From positions 1 through 64,000 of the forward strand of contig UQWK01000001.1 in assembly GCA_900544725.1 (NCBI GenBank): DNA of 64,000 nt, in the 5' to 3' direction. Numbering within the stretch: position 1 is the stretch's first letter; the number at the start of each line of letters is the position of its first letter. The notes beneath the pieces are model-generated. The model saw only the letters and a program-made list of their open reading frames with translations, made no database searches and was not told where the DNA came from. Source of the DNA: an uncultured Collinsella sp. (GTDB lineage: Bacteria; Actinomycetota; Coriobacteriia; Coriobacteriales; Coriobacteriaceae). The position numbers were made by a program, and so were the translations under genes. Of this stretch, positions 8,731 to 17,208 are shown in pieces.

Positions 8731-11313
8731 CTATTCCTTCCAATTAATGACGCGCGCAATGTACTCTTTTCGATTATTGAGCGTCTCGAGTTTTGCTTCG
8801 AGAGCGTTGATCTCCGCGGTTTGCCTGTTGATGTCTTCGACATGGCCATGGAGCACCGGGTTGTAGTCGGTGATATTGCTCGTAATTTGGCCGAGCAGCT
8901 CGTTGAGCCATTCGGTAAAGCCGTAGGTATGCTCGCGCTCTGTTTCGGCGCGCGCTTCGCAGAAATACCGTGAGATTTCGCGGTTGAATTTGTCTTCGAC
9001 TTTCCTAAGCAAAAGCTTGTCGGATTTAAAGATGACACGGTCCATGAGCTTCAGTTCGGTAAAGTCTGCCTTGCTGAAAATGGGACCCTTTGTCTTATCG
9101 AGCGCGAGGCCATGATATTTAAGAATGATATCGCCGACCTCTTGGCGCTTTTCTTCGGAAAGAGGATTGTCGCTGCTGGTGGCGATGCGATAGAGGGCAT
9201 CGCGGCTACGCTCTGCGCAATCTTTCCAATAGCTTTGCGACAGCTCATCGATGGTCTGAGCTATTTGCTCGGTACATTCGTCATAGTGATTGATGACCTC
9301 GTTAAAGAGTTGGTCGGCGGCATCTTTGTCGGCTGTTTTTTCGGCGGCCTTTGCATCGGATCTTTTGTGAAATGCATCGGTTATGTCATCGCAAAGACCC
9401 TTGCCAACGTCCGCGAGGCCACCCGTTGGACGAGGTTCACTATCCTTTTGCGCATTGACCTGGCTTCCCTTTATGGAGTCGCCGAGCCTATTGAAGAAGT
9501 TGGGTGCAATCGAATCAAACGCTTTCGCTGCCGCGATTGAGCGTTTTGAGTACTCGAGCCCCTCTCGCTTTTCCTCGGTAATGGCGTTTTGGCGTGCCTG
9601 GAGCGCATCAAGACTGGTTTCCCATTGTTTGGCCGAAACGCTCTTGTCGATTGTTTCCCTATAGCTTGCCGAAGCATCCTCCTTTGCATGCTCCTTGCAG
9701 GCTTCGAGCTGATCGATAAGAGCGCGCTTATCCTCTTCGAGTTCGGCTTCTCGCTGCGCTTTCTTTTGTTCAAGGTCAGTTTTCTTGTCGGCAATCTCTT
9801 CTTCGGTTATGCCGACAATTTCTTGCAGAAGCGATTCCGACCTGCTGCATTTGTTATATGCGGAGTACCGTTCGGCAAACAGGCGTATTTCGTTCTCGAT
9901 GCAAAAGAGTCCGCTATTGGCAAGAAGGAGGTCCTTGCAAGCCTCGGATTCGCGATTGGTTCTGCGCGAGATCTGTCCCGGAAGGATATCGTAACGGTAG
10001 AGCGTTTTATAGAAGCGGCTTGTCGGGTCGGTGTATTTGCGCTGCTGGTCTTCGAATCTTTCGGCATAGTTGTCGCTTATAAACTCGCCGGAGTTCTTTG
10101 AGCCTAGGCCGAGAATGGAAGAAACAAAGTAGATACCTTGACCATAGAGCCTGGACGGAATGAACTGGCGCATGATGTCCGAGACCCGTTCGTCGTCAAA
10201 CCCGCCTTTGGGAAGGTCGGCGGAATCCGCCTTGTTGACTACGATCATGGCAAAGCGTTCATCGATTGCGGGGATCTCCTTTATTTCGTTGGAGAGGTTC
10301 TCGTTGTCTTTCGTGTCGAGTGTGGTGTACTCGGCAACGAAAATGGGAAGACCGTTCGAGAGGCCTTCCATGGCTTGTTTGAGCACTCTGGTATGGTCAT
10401 CATTCGTGGCGGAATTTGGGCCGGGGGTGTCAAAGATGACAAACTCTCTGTCATGGGGCCACGGGTCGGTATCGCTAAAGGGGACTTCGATTCTGATCAG
10501 ATCGGAGATGGTCCGGTCGTCTTCATCGGCATGATATGAGTTAAGAACCTTGAGAGTGTTGTTCATATGGGCCGCCATGCCGGCTGTGGAACCGGCAACC
10601 TTGGTTGCGATTTTGTCGTAGAGGGGGTCCCCCGCAAGCTCCTTGTTTTCCATGAGGCCATCAAGGTCAAAGCGCAACAAGAACCGCCTGTTGCTACAGA
10701 AGAATTGAACCATTGCGCGGTCTCGGTCTTTTGAGCGCTTGATTTGGAATATGCGTGCCGTTACGGGCCCATCGCCGCTGGGGAGGATTTCCATGCCGAT
10801 AAGGGCGTTGATGAGCGTCGATTTGCCCGCGCTATAGGTGCCAAGCACGCACAGCGGGATGATGTCGCTCGAAACATCGGTGAACTTCCTAATTTGCTCA
10901 GAGACTTTTGTTCGCTCGGAGACTGCTTCGTCTACAAGCTCCTGGATTTCCCTGAAGACTTCGACAATTTCTGGCAAGACGTCTCGGGCGTTTGATAGAT
11001 AACGCTCGTCTCGCATAGCCTCGTATGTGTTGGCGCGTGGCCCTTCGGTACAGATGGCGAGCAGCTCCTGCCATTCGTCATCCGCGCCTTCAAAATGCAA
11101 TTCGATTTTGTCGCCGCCGCCGAACTCTTTGGCGAGGATGTCGATGATCTCTTCGGCCTTAAAGGGGAAGAATCCGCTAACGATCTTCGTGCTATGGAGC
11201 GCGCTATTGGGGTTTGAGGAGGTCGTTATTTCTTGCCAGCCGTTATCCCATCGGAAGAACCGGACAATTTCTTGATATGGATTGCTGACGATCTTGATTT
11301 TAATGTCTGCCAT
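8731..11313 (-). CDS. Dynamin-like GTPase
   Basis: An 860-residue protein. The G domain begins near residue 150 with P-loop GTYSAGKST (158-166) and NALIGMEILP, a switch region GPVTAR, G3 FDTPG near 294-298 and G4 VNKAD near 358. Long charged helical stretches follow (about 480-560 and 780-860), suited to a stalk or coiled coil. Bacterial dynamin-like proteins remodel or seal membranes and some act in phage defence. The N-terminal 140 residues are a domain I do not recognise. It is the first gene of the operon; the ATG at 11313 has AAAGG 10 bases upstream. It probably acts at the inner membrane with the HerA-like ATPase encoded next. Confidence 0.8.
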   Translation of the reverse strand: MADIKIKIVSNPYQEIVRFFRWDNGWQEITTSSNPNSALHSTKIVSGFFPFKAEEIIDILAKEFGGGDKIELHFEGADDEWQELLAICTEGPRANTYEAMRDERYLSNARDVLPEIVEVFREIQELVDEAVSERTKVSEQIRKFTDVSSDIIPLCVLGTYSAGKSTLINALIGMEILPSGDGPVTARIFQIKRSKDRDRAMVQFFCSNRRFLLRFDLDGLMENKELAGDPLYDKIATKVAGSTAGMAAHMNNTLKVLNSYHADEDDRTISDLIRIEVPFSDTDPWPHDREFVIFDTPGPNSATNDDHTRVLKQAMEGLSNGLPIFVAEYTTLDTKDNENLSNEIKEIPAIDERFAMIVVNKADSADLPKGGFDDERVSDIMRQFIPSRLYGQGIYFVSSILGLGSKNSGEFISDNYAERFEDQQRKYTDPTSRFYKTLYRYDILPGQISRRTNRESEACKDLLLANSGLFCIENEIRLFAERYSAYNKCSRSESLLQEIVGITEEEIADKKTDLEQKKAQREAELEEDKRALIDQLEACKEHAKEDASASYRETIDKSVSAKQWETSLDALQARQNAITEEKREGLEYSKRSIAAAKAFDSIAPNFFNRLGDSIKGSQVNAQKDSEPRPTGGLADVGKGLCDDITDAFHKRSDAKAAEKTADKDAADQLFNEVINHYDECTEQIAQTIDELSQSYWKDCAERSRDALYRIATSSDNPLSEEKRQEVGDIILKYHGLALDKTKGPIFSKADFTELKLMDRVIFKSDKLLLRKVEDKFNREISRYFCEARAETEREHTYGFTEWLNELLGQITSNITDYNPVLHGHVEDINRQTAEINALEAKLETLNNRKEYIARVINWKE

Positions 11314-11429
11314 CGTTCAACTACCTTTGTAGGTCAGGTGTGGGAATATGCTGTCTTCATCATAGGATAGCCACCCGTGCGGACACCTCTCTATTCGCTC
11401 GGCGGCATCTCGGCAGTACCATTTGTTTG

Positions 11430-11493
11430 GCAAGATCCTCGCCATCGCCGTACTGTTCCCAGCCATCCGTCGCGCCAAGCCCGTCCCAAACTA
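11430..11493 (+). pseudogene. Remnant of the 3' end of a second MFS exporter gene
   Basis: Reading from 11432, the frame gives KILAIAVLFPAIRRAKPVPN and a TAG. The intact MFS protein ending at 4032 finishes VILAITVMFPAIRRAKPVA. The two DNA stretches are about four-fifths identical over some 60 bases, and the similarity stops abruptly at about 11430. No start or upstream coding part remains, so this is the tail of a lost paralogue. It lies immediately outside the right end of the leftward toxin operon and probably marks the island junction. Bases 11314-11550 hold nothing else apart from the operon's upstream region. Confidence 0.6.
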
Positions 11494-11550
11494 GCTACCC
11501 TGCCGGGCATACAATGGATGTCGTTGTGTTGAGCTTACCGGGAGGTTGCT

Positions 11551-12927
11551 ATGTGGGCATACGAGACGACGTTCTATCAGATCTATCCGCTGGGCTTTTG
11601 CGGAGCTCCGCGCGAAAACGCTGCCTCCGTTGCCGAGGATGAACTATCCCAAGCTGCTGGCACCGCGCCTAACCCCGATGCTCCCATTATGAAAATCGCC
11701 CAATGGGCCGACTACCTGCAGGAACTCGGTATTGGCGCTGTGCTCATCAACCCGCCGCTCGAGTCTGATAGCCATGGCTACGACACGCGCAGTCTGCGCC
11801 ATATCGACCGCCGCCTGGGTGGGGATGCCGATTTTGCCGCCGTGTGCGAGACGCTGCACGCCCATGGCATCCGTGTGGTGCTCGATGCCGTCTTCAACCA
11901 CGTCGGTCGCGGCTTTTGGGCTTTCCGCGATGTGCAGGAGCGCAAGTGGGACTCGCCCTACAAGGATTGGTTCCACATCAGCTTTGACGGCGACTCGTGC
12001 TACGGCGACGGCTTTTGGTACGAGGGCTGGGAGGGCCATTTTGAGCTTGTGAAGCTCAACCTGCAAAATCCCGCCGTGGTCGACTACCTGCTTGAGTCCG
12101 TGCGTCGCTGGGCCGAGGTCTTTGGCATCGACGGCCTGCGTCTGGACGTCGCCTATATGCTCGACCGCGACTTCATGCGTCGCCTGCATACTTTTACCCG
12201 TGAGCTCAAGCCCGACTTCGTGCTGATCGGTGAGACGCTCCACGGCGACTACAACCAGATCGTCAACGACGAGATACTCGACTCCTGTACCAACTACGAG
12301 TGCTACAAGGGCCTGTACTCCAGCTTTAACTCGGTCAACATGTTCGAGATTGCCCACTCGCTGCATCGCCAGTTTGGCGGTGACCCGTGGTGCATTTATC
12401 GCGGCAAGCATCTGCTGTCGTTTGTCGACAACCACGACGTGCCGCGCCTGTCGAGCATCCTGACGGACAAGTCCTGCCTGCGCCCTGCCTACGGCATGCT
12501 CTTTGGTATGCCGGGCATTCCATGCGTCTACTACGGCAGCGAGTGGGGGATTACTGGCGAAAAGGGCGGCCCCGATGGCGATTGGGCGCTACGTCCTGCG
12601 CTTGACACCTCGGCACCTAACGAGCTGACGGCATTTGTCACGCAGCTTGCGCACCTACGCTCGGCAAACGACGCGGCAGCCCGTGCCCTCAACTACGGCG
12701 CTTACCGCAACGTGGTGATCCAGAACAAGCAGCTGCTGTTCGAGCGCGCCTGCGACGACGCGACGGTGCTCGTGGCGGTCAATGCCGTGAACGAGCCCTA
12801 TACCTTTGGAGCCGGCGAACTCAACGGCTCCTTCGTCGACCTGCTTGCCGACGATGCGCCCACGGTCGAGCTGACAGGCTCCCTTGAACTTGCGCCCTAC
12901 GAGGTGCGCTATCTGTTGAGGGCCTAG
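11551..12927 (+). CDS. GH13 alpha-amylase family glycosidase (maltodextrin glucosidase/neopullulanase-like)
   Basis: A 458-residue cytoplasmic enzyme without signal peptide. The catalytic barrel starts almost at the N-terminus (FYQIYPLGFCG). Conserved GH13 regions are visible: VVLDAVFNHVG (region I), GLRLDVAY with nucleophile Asp199 (region II), LIGETLHGDY with acid Glu228 (region III), and FVDNHDVPR with Asp296 (region IV). It likely hydrolyses alpha-1,4 or alpha-1,6 linkages of imported malto-oligosaccharides; exact specificity is unknown. GGAGGT lies 5 bases before the ATG. The next gene begins only 3 bases after the stop, so the two are co-transcribed although no functional link is obvious. 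Confidence 0.88.
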   Translation: MWAYETTFYQIYPLGFCGAPRENAASVAEDELSQAAGTAPNPDAPIMKIAQWADYLQELGIGAVLINPPLESDSHGYDTRSLRHIDRRLGGDADFAAVCETLHAHGIRVVLDAVFNHVGRGFWAFRDVQERKWDSPYKDWFHISFDGDSCYGDGFWYEGWEGHFELVKLNLQNPAVVDYLLESVRRWAEVFGIDGLRLDVAYMLDRDFMRRLHTFTRELKPDFVLIGETLHGDYNQIVNDEILDSCTNYECYKGLYSSFNSVNMFEIAHSLHRQFGGDPWCIYRGKHLLSFVDNHDVPRLSSILTDKSCLRPAYGMLFGMPGIPCVYYGSEWGITGEKGGPDGDWALRPALDTSAPNELTAFVTQLAHLRSANDAAARALNYGAYRNVVIQNKQLLFERACDDATVLVAVNAVNEPYTFGAGELNGSFVDLLADDAPTVELTGSLELAPYEVRYLLRA

Positions 12928-12930
12928 GCC

Positions 12931-13494
12931 ATGGCGGCGTCCGACGAAGGCTATCAACATATTGAGCATGGGTTTGAGCCCGTGTTTGACGAGCGCTCGC
13001 GCGTTTTGGTGTTGGGGTCGTTTCCCTCGGTGCTCTCGCGTGCCAATGCCTTCTATTACGGCAATCCGCAGAACCGCTTTTGGCGCGTGATGGCCGCGTG
13101 CCTCGGTGTGCCCGTGCCGCCCAAAGAGGGCGATCCTTTGGCAAGCGGTGAGCCCGCGACGCTCGATGCCTCGATTGCCGCCAAGCGGGCCATGCTGCTG
13201 AACGGCGGCGTGGCCCTGTGGGATGTGGTCGAGAGCTGCGACATCAAGGGCTCAAGCGACGCGAGCATCAAAAACGTCGTTCCGGTGCATGCCGAGCGCA
13301 TTACCGGCGCAGCTCCTATCGAGGTCGTTGTCTGTAACGGCGGCACGGCAGGGCGGCTCTACAAGTGCTATCTACAAGAGCGCGCTGGGCTGCCGGCCAT
13401 CGTTCTGCCGTCGACAAGTCCCGCCAATGCGGCGTGGCGCCTGGAACGCCTTGTCGAGCGCTGGCGCGATGCCGTTGATTGGGGCGCTCTGTAA
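12931..13494 (+). CDS. DNA-deoxyinosine glycosylase, UDG superfamily (HDG type)
   Basis: A 187-residue single-domain protein of the uracil-DNA glycosylase fold. The motif GSFPSVLSRANAFYYGNP with NRFW soon after (near 30-52) is the signature of the family that removes hypoxanthine from DNA. A later VLPSTSPAN block corresponds to the second UDG active-site motif. It repairs deaminated adenine in the cytoplasm. It starts 3 bases after the glycosidase stop and ends one base before the convergent gene, an unusually tight packing. Family recognition is good; the precise lesion is taken from family knowledge. Confidence 0.85.
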   Translation: MAASDEGYQHIEHGFEPVFDERSRVLVLGSFPSVLSRANAFYYGNPQNRFWRVMAACLGVPVPPKEGDPLASGEPATLDASIAAKRAMLLNGGVALWDVVESCDIKGSSDASIKNVVPVHAERITGAAPIEVVVCNGGTAGRLYKCYLQERAGLPAIVLPSTSPANAAWRLERLVERWRDAVDWGAL

Positions 13495-13495
13495 T

Positions 13496-14158
13496 TTAGA
13501 TATCTGATTGGGCGCGGGTGCCGAGGTGTTTCATGATGGCATGCCAGATCGGTGCGGGCAGCGCGGGCTTGACGCGCACCATGCCGTCGGCATCGACGCT
13601 ACCGGCATTGCCGCCGCCAAGTCGCTGCGCATGCTCAACCGAGCAACCCATGCGCACGGCACCTACGAGCTTGTCCATCGCTTCCGAAAATGGCCGACGC
13701 AAGAGGCCCATGCGCGGGGAGCGGCGAAGCGCTGCGATGCCGCCGCCGGCACAGATGACAACTCCGCCGCACCACAATTGGTCATGGCGCTCGCATGCCT
13801 TGTGCAGACGAACGGTGGTCCCACGCGCCTGCTCAGCGCCCTCTTGCGCGGCTCGAATCGCGGCATAGACACGCGCTCCCGTACCGCCAAAGCGCTCAAG
13901 AGCCTGCTCGATAGCTGTCAACGTCTCATCGTCAGCCACATCTTCAATGGCCAGTACGATGCCATCGGCAACGCCGTCGGCATCATCCGCCCCCAAGTCA
14001 ACCGGACGGGGGAGCGCGGTGCCAGAAAGTTGAGCATAGGCGGCGATGGCATCCTGCAGGTCCCAGAGCAAAAACTCAAGATCGGCGCTCTCGGGAATAC
14101 TGACAAACGCGATGTTATGCAGTGCTTTTGGTGCATAGCCGCGTGCGGTCGTCTCCAT
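13496..14158 (-). CDS. Uncharacterised protein, 220 residues
   Basis: I do not recognise this protein with confidence. It has no signal peptide or membrane helix. The first half is Ala/Asp-rich with AIEDVADDETLTAIEQAL. The second half carries GGVVICAGGGIAAL, then SPRMGLLRRPFSEAMDKL and VRMGCSVEHA, which faintly recall the end of flavodoxin-like NAD(P)H reductases. The expected N-terminal flavin-binding loop is not visible. A strong GGAAAGGAGG site precedes the ATG, so it is expressed. It converges on the DNA glycosylase gene (1 base between stops) and diverges from the aminotransferase gene. Confidence 0.7.
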   Translation of the reverse strand: METTARGYAPKALHNIAFVSIPESADLEFLLWDLQDAIAAYAQLSGTALPRPVDLGADDADGVADGIVLAIEDVADDETLTAIEQALERFGGTGARVYAAIRAAQEGAEQARGTTVRLHKACERHDQLWCGGVVICAGGGIAALRRSPRMGLLRRPFSEAMDKLVGAVRMGCSVEHAQRLGGGNAGSVDADGMVRVKPALPAPIWHAIMKHLGTRAQSDI

Positions 14159-14251
14159 GCCGCCTCCTTTCCGGTTGGTTTCCGTTTAGGTTACACCGTC
14201 TGGTGGCGCTCCGCCGCGCTATCCTAGTGCAACCCTTACGAAAGGAACGCC

Positions 14252-15388
14252 ATGCGTCTGCCCATGAATACCTCGCTTGCCACGCTCAAGCCCTCCGGCA
14301 TCCGTCGGATCAATGCGCTCGCCGCCCAGCACCCGGGGTGCATCGCGCTTGCGCTTGGCGAGCCCGATTTTCCCACGCCCGATGTGATTAGCGCCGAGGT
14401 GACGGCCTCGCTCAATCGCGGTGACACGCATTATCCGCCCAACAACGGTCGCCCTGCCCTGCGCGAGGCGCTGTCTGCCTACATGGGGGATGCGGGCCTT
14501 ACGTATTCTGCCGACGAGGTCATTCTGACCGACGGCGCGACCGAGGCCCTGTCGGCAACATTTATGGCCATGCTCAACCCCGGCGACGAGGTCATCATTC
14601 CCACGCCGGCCTTTGGCCTGTACGAGAGCATCGTCGTGGCCAATCACGCCAAAGCGGTCTTTTTGGATACGGAGCCTGCGCAATTCCAGATTGACGAGGG
14701 CGCACTTCGTGCTTGCGTAACGCCGGCGACCAAGGCCATCGTCATCTGCTCGCCCAACAATCCTACGGGTTGCATCCTCGACGCGGCATCGCTCGACGCC
14801 GTGGCGCGCGTAGCGGAGCTGGCGGGCATCTACGTGGTTTGCGACGACGTATACAACCGCCTAGTCTATGTGGATGGCTACGAGCGCTTTGCCCAGCGTC
14901 ACCCAGAGCTTCGCGATCAGACAGTAGTTATCGAGAGCTTCTCCAAACCCTGGGCCATGACCGGCTGGCGCTTGGGCTGGCTCGCAGCGGCGGCCCCCGT
15001 CATCGCCGAGATCGCAAAGGCCCACCAATACCTAGTATCGAGTGCCGTTTCATTTGAGATGGACGCAGCAGCGCGAGCCCTGACCGTCGACCCAACCCCC
15101 ATGCTCAAAGTCTACCGAGCCCGCCGCAAACGCGTGCTCGCGGCCTTAGACGCCATGGGCCTCGACGTGGTGGAACCGGCAGGTGCCTTCTACGCCTTCC
15201 CGAGCATCAAACAATTCGGCCTAACCAGCGAAGACTTCTGCATCAAAGCCATCGAGGAAGCCAACGTAGCCCTAGTCCCCGGAAACTGCTTCGGCACCGA
15301 AGGCCACATCCGCCTCAGCTACTGCGTCTCCGACCAAGATCTGGACGAAGGCCTAAATCGCCTGTCCACCTTCATTTCGACTTTGTAG
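14252..15388 (+). CDS. Class I/II pyridoxal-phosphate aminotransferase (aspartate aminotransferase-like)
   Basis: A 378-residue fold-type I aminotransferase. SPNNPTG (near 169-175) binds the cofactor ring region, and SFSKPWAMTGWRLGW holds the Schiff-base lysine Lys232. The opening ALGEPDFPTPD and the FGTEGHIRLSY end with its substrate-carboxylate arginine are typical of the MalY/PatA/AspC-like subgroup. It could transaminate aspartate, aromatic or branched amino acids. GAAAGGA precedes the ATG at 14252. The last third (from about 15000) changes character: the coding strand becomes rich in C and A and uses otherwise rare codons such as CTA and TTA, just before foldback element A. Confidence 0.9.
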   Translation: MRLPMNTSLATLKPSGIRRINALAAQHPGCIALALGEPDFPTPDVISAEVTASLNRGDTHYPPNNGRPALREALSAYMGDAGLTYSADEVILTDGATEALSATFMAMLNPGDEVIIPTPAFGLYESIVVANHAKAVFLDTEPAQFQIDEGALRACVTPATKAIVICSPNNPTGCILDAASLDAVARVAELAGIYVVCDDVYNRLVYVDGYERFAQRHPELRDQTVVIESFSKPWAMTGWRLGWLAAAAPVIAEIAKAHQYLVSSAVSFEMDAAARALTVDPTPMLKVYRARRKRVLAALDAMGLDVVEPAGAFYAFPSIKQFGLTSEDFCIKAIEEANVALVPGNCFGTEGHIRLSYCVSDQDLDEGLNRLSTFISTL

Positions 15389-15439
15389 TCCTCAGGGACG
15401 CAACACATCAGCCCACCGACCCAAGCATTATGAGTGGGG

Positions 15440-15657
15440 CGTGCCGGCCAACGGACGCGAGGATTCGCAGCAAAGGCAACGTAGCTCCGGCCGGGAGGGG
15501 CAGGGCGAGTTTTCCGTAGATTCCGCACGAGCCGAAGGCCACTTAATGTGGCCTTCGTGCGAGCCCAGGACTTGACCGAGCGGAAAACTCGCCCTGCCCC
15601 TCCCGGTCGGAGCGTATGCAGGGTTTGTGTACGAATCCTCGCGCCCGTTGACCGACG
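15440..15657 (+). repeat. Foldback element copy A (conserved core, complementary variable arms)
   Basis: Perfect or near-perfect arms at 15486-15516 and 15581-15611 continue outward as imperfect complementarity to about 15440 and 15657. The core between them keeps TTCCGCACGAGCCG on the left and CAGGACTTGACCGAG on the right, around a tip hairpin with loop TTAAT (GGCCAC/GTGGCC stem). Core and tip match copies B, C and D, but the arm sequence is its own. The outer right edge supplies the -35 of the rplJ promoter. No protein is encoded. Confidence 0.8.
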
Positions 15658-15677
15658 CCGGGGTCCCCGCCATAATA
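15648..15677 (+). promoter_or_regulatory. Putative rplJL promoter
   Basis: TTGACC at 15648-15653, an 18-base spacer and ATAATA at 15672-15677 stand in front of the L10 leader. The -35 lies in the outermost right arm of foldback element A. Confidence 0.45.
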
Positions 15678-15699
15678 CTTTCGGTTCACGCACGAATCC

Positions 15700-15770
15700 G
15701 CTGCCAGAGACAGCCGGTGCAAACGGGCATTGCCCGCGAGCTTAATGGGATATCCCGCCAGCCGAGGTGG
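15700..15770 (+). ncRNA. Ribosomal protein L10 leader
   Basis: The conserved blocks AGAGACAGCCGGTGC (from about 15706) and CCAGCCGAGGT (ending about 15768) match the consensus of the autoregulatory L10 leader: a G-rich AGACAGCxGGTGC strand paired with a CCTGCCGAGGT strand. Excess L10-L12 complex binds this RNA to lower rplJL expression. It is followed by an attenuator hairpin and rplJ. Confidence 0.75.
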
Positions 15771-15788
15771 TCGAGTAGATATGTCTTC

Positions 15789-15828
15789 TCGCCCCCGTCG
15801 CTCATGCAGCGCGGGGGCTTTCTTTTTG
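15789..15828 (+). terminator. Attenuator hairpin in the rplJL leader
   Basis: GCCCCCG (15791-15797) pairs with CGGGGGC (15812-15818), followed by TTTCTTTTT. It lies between the L10 leader and the rplJ start, as expected for transcription attenuation. Confidence 0.7.
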
Positions 15829-15892
15829 GACATGCCCCCGTCACGTCCTTGTGGCGGACCGTGCCCGGAAAGAATTCGAGGAGGTGTAATTC

Positions 15893-16414
15893 ATGCCCCA
15901 GCAGTACAAAATCGACAAGGTTGCAGAGATCGAGTCCCGTATCGCCGAGAACGCCGGTCTGTTCGTCGTCAACTACAACGGTCTGACGGTTAAGCAGGCT
16001 CAGGAGCTGCGTCATCAGCTTCGCGAGTGCGGCGCCGAGATGAAGGTCTACAAGAACAACCTGGTCAAGATCGCTCTCAAGAACCAGGAGCAGCCCGAGC
16101 TCGACGAGATCCTCGCCGGCCCCGTCGCTTATGTGTTCTACGAGTCCGAGCCGGTCGAGGCCGCTAAGGCCCTTAAGGACTTCTCCGCTAAGTCCAAGGG
16201 CGTCCTTGAGATCAAGGGCGGTATCTCCGACGGCAAGGCCGTTTCCGCTGATGATGTTAAGGCTATCGCCGAGCTGCCCACCAAGGATCAGCTTCTCGGC
16301 CAGATCGCCGGTCTCATCTCCGGTTTCGCTCGCGACATCGCTGTCTGCGTCAACGGCGTTTCCTCTGGTCTCGCTCGTTCGATCCAGCAGGTCTCCGAGC
16401 AGAAGGCAGCCTAG
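15893..16414 (+). CDS. rplJ: 50S ribosomal protein L10
   Basis: A 173-residue protein, stalk base of the large subunit. It starts MPQQYKIDKVAEIESRI and has the L10 hallmarks FVVNYNGLTVKQAQELR and MKVYKNNLVKIAL; the C-terminal helix that binds L7/L12 dimers is near the end. AGGAGGTG precedes the ATG. It is not preceded by rplK and rplA, the usual partners; an aminotransferase and a foldback element stand there instead. Expression is likely controlled by the L10 leader upstream. Confidence 0.96.
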   Translation: MPQQYKIDKVAEIESRIAENAGLFVVNYNGLTVKQAQELRHQLRECGAEMKVYKNNLVKIALKNQEQPELDEILAGPVAYVFYESEPVEAAKALKDFSAKSKGVLEIKGGISDGKAVSADDVKAIAELPTKDQLLGQIAGLISGFARDIAVCVNGVSSGLARSIQQVSEQKAA

Positions 16415-16516
16415 TCGCTGTTTTCACCCGCGGCGGCAACGCCGCACCCCTGGCGCATTCGCGCCGTGTTTTAACTGATCTCCGTGCATCCGCACGGAAA
16501 CCGAAAGGACTTAGAA

Positions 16517-16894
16517 ATGGCTAAGCTTACCACCGATGAGATCATCGATGCTCTTAAGGAAATGACCCTTCTCGAGGCTTCCGAGCTCGTCAAGGCTATC
16601 GAGGACACCTTCGGCGTTTCCGCCGCTGCTCCTGCCGCTGTTGTCGCCGCTCCTGCTGCTGGCGCTGCTGAGGCCGAGGAGAAGACCGAGTTTGACGTCG
16701 TGCTCGAGGGCTTCGGCGACAACAAGATCCAGGTCATCAAGGCCGTCCGTGAGCTCACCAACCTTGGCCTGAAGGAGGCCAAGGAGGTCGTCGAGGGCGC
16801 TCCCAAGGCTGTTCTCGAGGGTGCCAAGAAGGAGGACGCCGAGGCTGCCAAGGAGAAGCTCGAGGCTGCTGGCGCTGCTGTCACCCTCAAGTAA
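16517..16894 (+). CDS. rplL: 50S ribosomal protein L7/L12
   Basis: A 125-residue stalk protein that recruits translation GTPases. It has an N-terminal dimerisation helix (MAKLTTDEIIDAL), an Ala-rich hinge (about 40-55) and the C-terminal domain KTEFDVVLEGFGDNKIQVIK ending in VTLK. The ATG at 16517 follows GAAAGGAC. The 102-base gap from rplJ contains a small hairpin (CCGTGC/GCACGG) just before the ribosome-binding site. Strong codon bias fits very high expression. Confidence 0.97.
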   Translation: MAKLTTDEIIDALKEMTLLEASELVKAIEDTFGVSAAAPAAVVAAPAAGAAEAEEKTEFDVVLEGFGDNKIQVIKAVRELTNLGLKEAKEVVEGAPKAVLEGAKKEDAEAAKEKLEAAGAAVTLK

Positions 16895-16922
16895 TCAGGC
16901 TCTCTCGCCAGATTTCTTTGCA

Positions 16923-16956
16923 GACGGGGCTCGCATTGCGAGCCCCGTCTTTTTTG
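16923..16956 (+). terminator. rplJL terminator
   Basis: Perfect 12-base arms GACGGGGCTCGC/GCGAGCCCCGTC with a 3-base loop, followed by TTTTTTG. This ends the rplJL unit before galU. Confidence 0.92.
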
Positions 16957-17208
16957 TTTTGGCCCCTCTATTTTGCTGGCTCGGTATGCAAATTGCTGTC
17001 GTTTGCGGTGCTTTGGGGCCGCTACCGTTGGGCGATAAAATTGCACCATTCGCGCAATAATTTGCGTTGACCTGCTGAAGAATTGCGTTTGCCTTACGGC
17101 GACGTATGCCTCCGGCGGTAAGATACTTCGGTATCGCAATTTGGTCTGCGGCCGCCGTGCCGCACGCACAGGGCGCATTCTGCGCCTGCGAAAGGATCCT
17201 TGAACAAC

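Noticed and set aside
11340..11642. Rightward frame of 100 codons before the glycosidase
   Set aside because: Out of frame with the MFS-like tail and overlaps the well-supported glycosidase start; no ribosome-binding site.
15319..15833. Leftward frames over foldback A and the rplJ leader
   Set aside because: They translate palindromic arms and the L10 leader; the product is Arg/Pro-rich noise.
17026..17041. CCGTTGGGCGATAAAA also present near 58224-58239
   Set aside because: A shared 16-mer before galU and before ridA was noticed, but two copies with no clear promoter or operator geometry do not support a named feature.
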